Below are positions 13,487 to 16,893 of a DNA stretch of 16,893 nt, piece after piece. Location: the NCBI GenBank assembly GCA_964396385.1, contig CAYNFH010000149.1:1-16893 (forward strand), in the 5' to 3' direction. Under the pieces are notes generated by a model. That model saw nothing but the letters and a program-made list of their open reading frames with translations, was not told where the DNA came from and made no database searches. Source of the DNA: CAYNFH01 sp964396385 (lineage in GTDB: Bacteria > Armatimonadota > Chthonomonadetes > Chthonomonadales > CAJBBX01). Position numbers and translations under genes: made by a program. How positions within the stretch are numbered: the first letter of the stretch is position 1; every line of letters begins with the position of its first letter.

Positions 13487-13920
13487 TCCGGAGCCTCCTC
13501 GCCGTCTGTTTCCGAAGGAGGCTCCTCTTCGCGATCACGCGCAGCCATGAGGAGGCCGCCAGGTGCATCCTCCGCCAGCGGCTGAGCGGCCGCGTCCAGG
13601 AACGCCGTCCGCCGGAGCAGGCTGGCAAGGCGTTCCGCGTGGAGCCCAAATCGGTCCGCCAGCAGTATCACGTCCCGCATGAGCTCCTCCTCGTGTTCCG
13701 GAGCTTCCGGTGGAAACAGGATGCCGGGGCGCCGACATAGGGCCAGTCGCGGCATGTCGTCTTCGGCACAACCGAGCCAGCCTGCGAGTTCTGGCTCACC
13801 CAGGCGCTCGGCCTCCCGGTATGCGTTAAGTGCGTGGGCCAGATAGAATGGGTGAGCAGCGGCCCTCTCCGCGGCGCGGCGCAAGAGCCTGTCCGCGGTG
13901 GGGTCCGGAGTCCGGGTCAT
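13483..13920 (-). CDS. Small HTH-like protein paired with the ImmA/IrrE peptidase
   Basis: This 145-aa protein has a helical segment LNAYREAERLGEPELAGWLGC followed by LALCRRP (residues 31-65), which resembles the start of a Cro/C1-type helix-turn-helix but is degenerate. A second helical block DVILLADRFGLHAERLASLLRRTAFL (83-108) follows, and the last 20 residues are acidic (EEEPPSETDGEE). ImmA-type peptidases commonly act on a neighbouring HTH repressor, so this is the natural candidate. It overlaps the sigma-like gene by 4 nt (ATGA) and the peptidase gene by 4 nt. DNA binding is not proven by the sequence. Confidence 0.75.
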   Translation of the reverse strand: MTRTPDPTADRLLRRAAERAAAHPFYLAHALNAYREAERLGEPELAGWLGCAEDDMPRLALCRRPGILFPPEAPEHEEELMRDVILLADRFGLHAERLASLLRRTAFLDAAAQPLAEDAPGGLLMAARDREEEPPSETDGEEAPE

Positions 13921-14558
13921 CGCAGCCTGTCTCCTAGTCGGCGCAGGCGGGCCCGAATCCGGCCCTTTGCGCGGTTGACCTCCTCTTGCTGTTCCTTTTC
14001 CGGGAGGTGCGTGACGCCCAGTACCGCGGCGTAAGGTCCGTAAGCCCGCACGCCTTCGGTCAGCAGATCCAGAATCTGTCGGTCCAGCGGGTCTTCCTGA
14101 ATGGACTCTATTTCACGTCGCAGTGCGATAATGTCCACTCCCTCCGGCACGTAAGGCGGCCGCTCGCGGTTCACGATCTCATCCTCTATAGATTCATTCC
14201 GAGCCGGAATCGATTCTGCGACATCCAATGTAACGAGCTTGAGCCCGCTGAGCTTCCTGCGCTGACTGTCGAGCGCGTTGCGGGCATCCCCCAGGGCGTC
14301 CATAACGAGATAGGTCCACAGCTTCTCCGGCCCCCGGCACTTCTCCGGCTCGTGAGGGAAACGCAGCAGCGTTTCCATTACCGCCTCATCCACTACGTCT
14401 TCGAGAAGAGCGGGCTCCGGCACGTGGCGGAGTCGCCTTTTCACCTCCTCCAGGAGCGGGACCAGGTAGGCTCCCATCAGCTCCGAGGATGCCGAGACAT
14501 CTCGTGCCAGGAGCCGCAGGTAGATCCGGGCCTGTACTTCAGCGGGTGGCTTCAGCAT
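13917..14558 (-). CDS. ECF-like RNA polymerase sigma factor
   Basis: The 213-aa protein follows the plan of small sigma-70 family factors. Residues 25-100 resemble region 2: LMGAYLVPLLEEVKRRLRHV, EDVVDEAVMETLLRFP and KLWTYLVMDALGDARNALDSQRRK. A linker of about 45 residues is followed by a C-terminal helical region 4-like part with RREIESIQEDPLDRQILDLLTEGV (147-170) and the basic end RAKGRIRARLRRLGDRLR. Conservation to textbook ECF factors is loose, so a diverged, single-operon sigma is likely. Start ATG 14558 has AGGA 8 nt upstream and lies 20 nt inside the methyltransferase gene. With the HTH and peptidase genes it forms a coupled regulatory trio. Confidence 0.72.
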   Translation of the reverse strand: MLKPPAEVQARIYLRLLARDVSASSELMGAYLVPLLEEVKRRLRHVPEPALLEDVVDEAVMETLLRFPHEPEKCRGPEKLWTYLVMDALGDARNALDSQRRKLSGLKLVTLDVAESIPARNESIEDEIVNRERPPYVPEGVDIIALRREIESIQEDPLDRQILDLLTEGVRAYGPYAAVLGVTHLPEKEQQEEVNRAKGRIRARLRRLGDRLR

Positions 14559-15870
14559 GGGGCGTATCCTGCCGCTGTTCCTGCCCGGGGGGCTTCCTGA
14601 GCACCAGCACGTGCTCGGCGCTCATCCTCATTGAGAACTGCTGACCACCGTTCAGGTAAGGCATCAGGCGCCGGCTGTCGTCTATCGTGCGGGTAAACAC
14701 CTCCGCCTCGTGTAGACGAACCGCCGCATGTCCGGCCTGTGCCAGCGCGGCGAAAGCTTCGTGCCAATGGATGGCGATGCGCCGGATGTTGGAGGGACAG
14801 ACTACAAACACGGCGTGACCGCCTGGCCTAAGGACTCGGCCAACCTCATCCAGAATGCGGCGCATGTCCACGAAGTATCGCGCTACCAGCCTTGCGCGCC
14901 CGGCGTCCACGGAGCGCACCTGTTCCGTAATGCGGTCCACCTCCGAAACCCCTGTCGGCGGCCAGCCCTGTCCCTTTGCCCCACGTTCACTTCCCACGTA
15001 ATCGCGACCACGCCGGACGTAAGACTTCAGGTCGACCCCGAGCACATCTGCGAGCCAGGCCACCCCAAAGGTATGGGCCCGGGTATAGTCCAGCGCGTTG
15101 CAGTAAGGAGGAGACGTAAAGACCAGGTCGGCACAGCGATTGGTAAGGGGCAGGCGGCGTCCGTCCGCGCAAGCTACAAAAGGTGGAGGAAATCCCGGCT
15201 GCATAGGGCCTGGAGAAAGCTCGCCGAGGGACCGCTCGACCCGCTTGAGTCGTTCTTCGAAGCGCGCCACCGGATCGGGCGGTACCGCGTGAACATGATG
15301 GTGGTGGCGCGAGTGGACAAGGTCTCGCGCATTGGCTACGCTCGTCCGGGCGACGATCAATGACGAAAACACCAGATGCCAGAGTGTCTTCACCTGCGGG
15401 ATTGCCTCTACTTGTTCAATGGCGGCCCGCAGGAGACAAAGAGCAGCCTGTACCTCCGGCAAGAACCAGTAATCCAGGTTAGGAAGATCGCGCGGGAGAT
15501 AGCGCTCTACCCATGCGACTGGTAGGTTAGCGGGATGGGCAGTACCATGAGCGTGTCGCAGTAAAGCGATCAGCTTCAGAAGCGTACCGTTGGCCTCTGT
15601 CAGGGCAAGACGCTCAATGGGAGTCGTTTTCGCGCGCGCGATGAGACACGCCAGAGGATCCAGATCAACTCCGTAGGATGTCCGGCCAAGCCGCCACGCT
15701 TCTATCAGTGTCGTTCCGCTCCCACACATCGGGTCCAGGACTGCTCCTCCAGGCGGACTGTACTTCTGGATGGCCCAGTTTGCGAGCTGAGGGGGGCACT
15801 TCGCCGCGAATGCGTGGATGCCATGGGTGGCATATAGGGTGTTTGATCTATGAAAGTTAAGTTCGGACAT
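14539..15870 (-). CDS. SAM-dependent DNA methyltransferase (TSPPY type)
   Basis: The 443-aa enzyme should methylate an exocyclic amino group of DNA (N4-cytosine or N6-adenine). The N-terminal THGIHAFAAKCPPQLANW leads into SAM-binding motif I, LDPMCGSGTTLIEAW (residues 45-59), and GVDLDP (67-72). The catalytic motif IV is TSPPYCNALDYTR (252-264). SPPY favours N4-cytosine, but this is not decisive. The middle holds a His-rich run (SRHHHHVH, 187-194), probably incidental. No restriction endonuclease subunit adjoins it; the nearest nuclease is the NurA-like gene five positions down the same module, so methylation could mark self DNA for that system. ATG 15870 has only a weak TAGG site. Confidence 0.92.
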   Translation of the reverse strand: MSELNFHRSNTLYATHGIHAFAAKCPPQLANWAIQKYSPPGGAVLDPMCGSGTTLIEAWRLGRTSYGVDLDPLACLIARAKTTPIERLALTEANGTLLKLIALLRHAHGTAHPANLPVAWVERYLPRDLPNLDYWFLPEVQAALCLLRAAIEQVEAIPQVKTLWHLVFSSLIVARTSVANARDLVHSRHHHHVHAVPPDPVARFEERLKRVERSLGELSPGPMQPGFPPPFVACADGRRLPLTNRCADLVFTSPPYCNALDYTRAHTFGVAWLADVLGVDLKSYVRRGRDYVGSERGAKGQGWPPTGVSEVDRITEQVRSVDAGRARLVARYFVDMRRILDEVGRVLRPGGHAVFVVCPSNIRRIAIHWHEAFAALAQAGHAAVRLHEAEVFTRTIDDSRRLMPYLNGGQQFSMRMSAEHVLVLRKPPGQEQRQDTPHAEATR

Positions 15871-15976
15871 CGCCTACTAGTGAGAACTGATCACGCACTA
15901 AAGCTCGTCACGGCCTCCTCAGTGCGCTCGTTCGATAGCCCGGTAAACTGGGTGATCGGTGGAGAGCGTCACGTAT

Positions 15977-16711
15977 TCATTCTCTTTGAGCGTTCCACAC
16001 CGTTCTCCTGCAGAATAGCCGCCATAGCTCTCCGCGCAAGAGCGGGTACGCGTCGATGTCGAACTCCGGATCCCGAGCGAACGCCGCCTCCCCCTCCAGC
16101 AGCGACCACTCCCGCACCCGACCTAGGAAGAACTGCCGCACGTCCTCCCGAAGCTCGCACCACGCCACCAGGTGCGGCTCTCCGCGCCAGTACACCAGGT
16201 CGTAAGGCTGCACCACCCGCTCGTTCACCTCGCCCCGGTTCGCGCTGAAGTACAGCAGCCGCATCTTCTGCCTCCGCCGCACCGCCTGCGTGCACGCCCG
16301 CGCCCGCTCATGGCTAAGGCCCGGCAGCAGGTGCACCGCCCCGCGCACGTGCTCGTGCTCCGCCGAAGGCAGCGGCGCCCACTCGCCCAACCAATGAAGG
16401 AGAAGGTCCAGAGGTTCCGAATCTTGAGGTCCGAGGTACTCGTGCGCCGCCAGCAGCGACCGTCGTAGCGCCGCCGCCTCCGGCTCCGCCAACGCCAGGA
16501 ACGGCAGCGAGTAGATCGTGTCGGAGTACGTCCACCCGCCGCGCCGGCGGTCGTAGGTCAGGGGAGCGTGCAGCCGCTCCCGCAGGTAATCGCGGTCCGC
16601 GTACGCCGTCCGGAGCGACACCTCGAACCGCTCCGCCACGGACCGGGCATTAGGGTAACGCCCCGCACGTATCTCCGCGTCGATCCAATAAAGCCGCTCT
16701 GTCTGCGCCAT
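15977..16711 (-). CDS. WYL-domain transcriptional regulator, apparently lacking its C-terminal extension
   Basis: WYL proteins are ligand-sensing regulators often found with CRISPR and other defence genes. The N-terminal winged HTH is residues 5-60 (RLYWIDAEIRAGRYPNARSVAERFEVSLRTAYADRDYLRERL). The WYL domain spans about 140-205, with RVVQPYDLVYWRGEPHLVAWC (165-185) and RQFFLGRVREW. Family members usually run about 310-330 aa; this one stops at 244, soon after FDIDAYPLLRGELW, where the WCX extension should begin, and the final CRRTVWNAQRE looks unlike the family. This suggests a frameshift or truncation. ATG 16711 gives the usual family start; a GTG at 16735 with AGGA 3 nt upstream adds eight residues. 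It is the first gene here and may control the island. Confidence 0.9.
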   Translation of the reverse strand: MAQTERLYWIDAEIRAGRYPNARSVAERFEVSLRTAYADRDYLRERLHAPLTYDRRRGGWTYSDTIYSLPFLALAEPEAAALRRSLLAAHEYLGPQDSEPLDLLLHWLGEWAPLPSAEHEHVRGAVHLLPGLSHERARACTQAVRRRQKMRLLYFSANRGEVNERVVQPYDLVYWRGEPHLVAWCELREDVRQFFLGRVREWSLLEGEAAFARDPEFDIDAYPLLRGELWRLFCRRTVWNAQRE

Positions 16712-16735
16712 AAGCGGCCGTTCTCTACCGGACAC

Positions 16736-16893
16736 ACGATTCCTGCATGAACGCCGTTCTTATAACGCGTCACCCCCTCACCCTTCCCAGCCGGGTTCCC
16801 CTCCAATACAGCCGGAGGCTGTAGGGGCCGGGTGGCCGTCCTCTACGGGCCGGGCGAGCTTCCGAATCGCGAGGCGAGTGACGCAGCCGCGCG
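16736..16893. other. Right-edge intergenic DNA with a short hairpin
   Basis: No coding region is convincing. TACAGCC (16807-16813) and GGCTGTA (16817-16823) form a 7-bp stem with a 3-nt loop, without a T run on either side. A TATAAG box on the minus strand (16764-16759) is in the right place for a WYL gene promoter, but has no matching -35. Confidence 0.4.

Noticed and set aside
16807..16823. Terminator at the right edge
   Set aside because: The 7-bp stem is not followed by a T run on either strand.

Overview
The window comes from a high-GC bacterium (about 60% or more by eye) with strong Shine-Dalgarno sites and tightly packed genes. It is an anti-phage defence island. Every gene I support lies on the minus strand, so the biological order runs from high to low coordinates. 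The sequence does not fix the taxon; the combination of an ECF-like sigma factor, an HTH protein, an ImmA/IrrE peptidase and a WYL regulator fits many high-GC phyla.

Layout in direction of transcription: (i) 16711-15977, a WYL-type regulator that looks C-terminally short. (ii) 15870-9603, a module of DNA methyltransferase, ECF-like sigma factor, small HTH-like protein, ImmA/IrrE-like metallopeptidase, NurA-like nuclease and HerA-like ATPase; the first four overlap each other by 4-20 nt. (iii) 9580-7250, cas3 of a type I-C CRISPR-Cas system, 22 bp after herA. (iv) 7249-6971, a 279-bp non-coding stretch. (v) 6970-884, a small PD-(D/E)xK-like protein, then cas5c, cas8c (with an internal cas11c start), cas7c, cas4, cas1 and cas2. 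(vi) 883-685, the CRISPR leader. (vii) 684-1, a CRISPR array with nine intact identical 37-nt repeats, one repeat cut by the window edge, and nine spacers of 34-38 nt. The array runs off the left edge.

The most striking element is in the 279-bp gap. A near-consensus minus-strand promoter (TTGACA, 17 bp, TATACT) reads at once into a lone degenerate CRISPR repeat carrying the 11-nt 5' handle (AGGATTGAAAT, against AGGATTGAAAC in the array). This is followed by about 30 nt of spacer-like sequence and a second repeat-like hairpin. The spacer-like sequence matches 16 of 18 nt of a site beside the -35 box of that same promoter. The site carries a perfect type I-C PAM (TTC), and the two mismatches fall exactly at positions 6 and 12, the bases that type I Cascade flips out of pairing. 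The best reading is a crRNA-like regulatory RNA that directs the I-C Cascade to its own promoter and so holds down the cas5-8-7-4-1-2 operon. Such RNAs (CreA/CreR type) are known for other CRISPR types; I do not know of one described for type I-C.

Working model: the array supplies immunity through Cas5c/Cas8c/Cas11c/Cas7c and Cas3. The pseudo-crRNA sets Cascade level and would release the operon if Cascade is lost or blocked. The upstream methyltransferase/HerA/NurA genes look like a second defence module that may share transcription with cas3.
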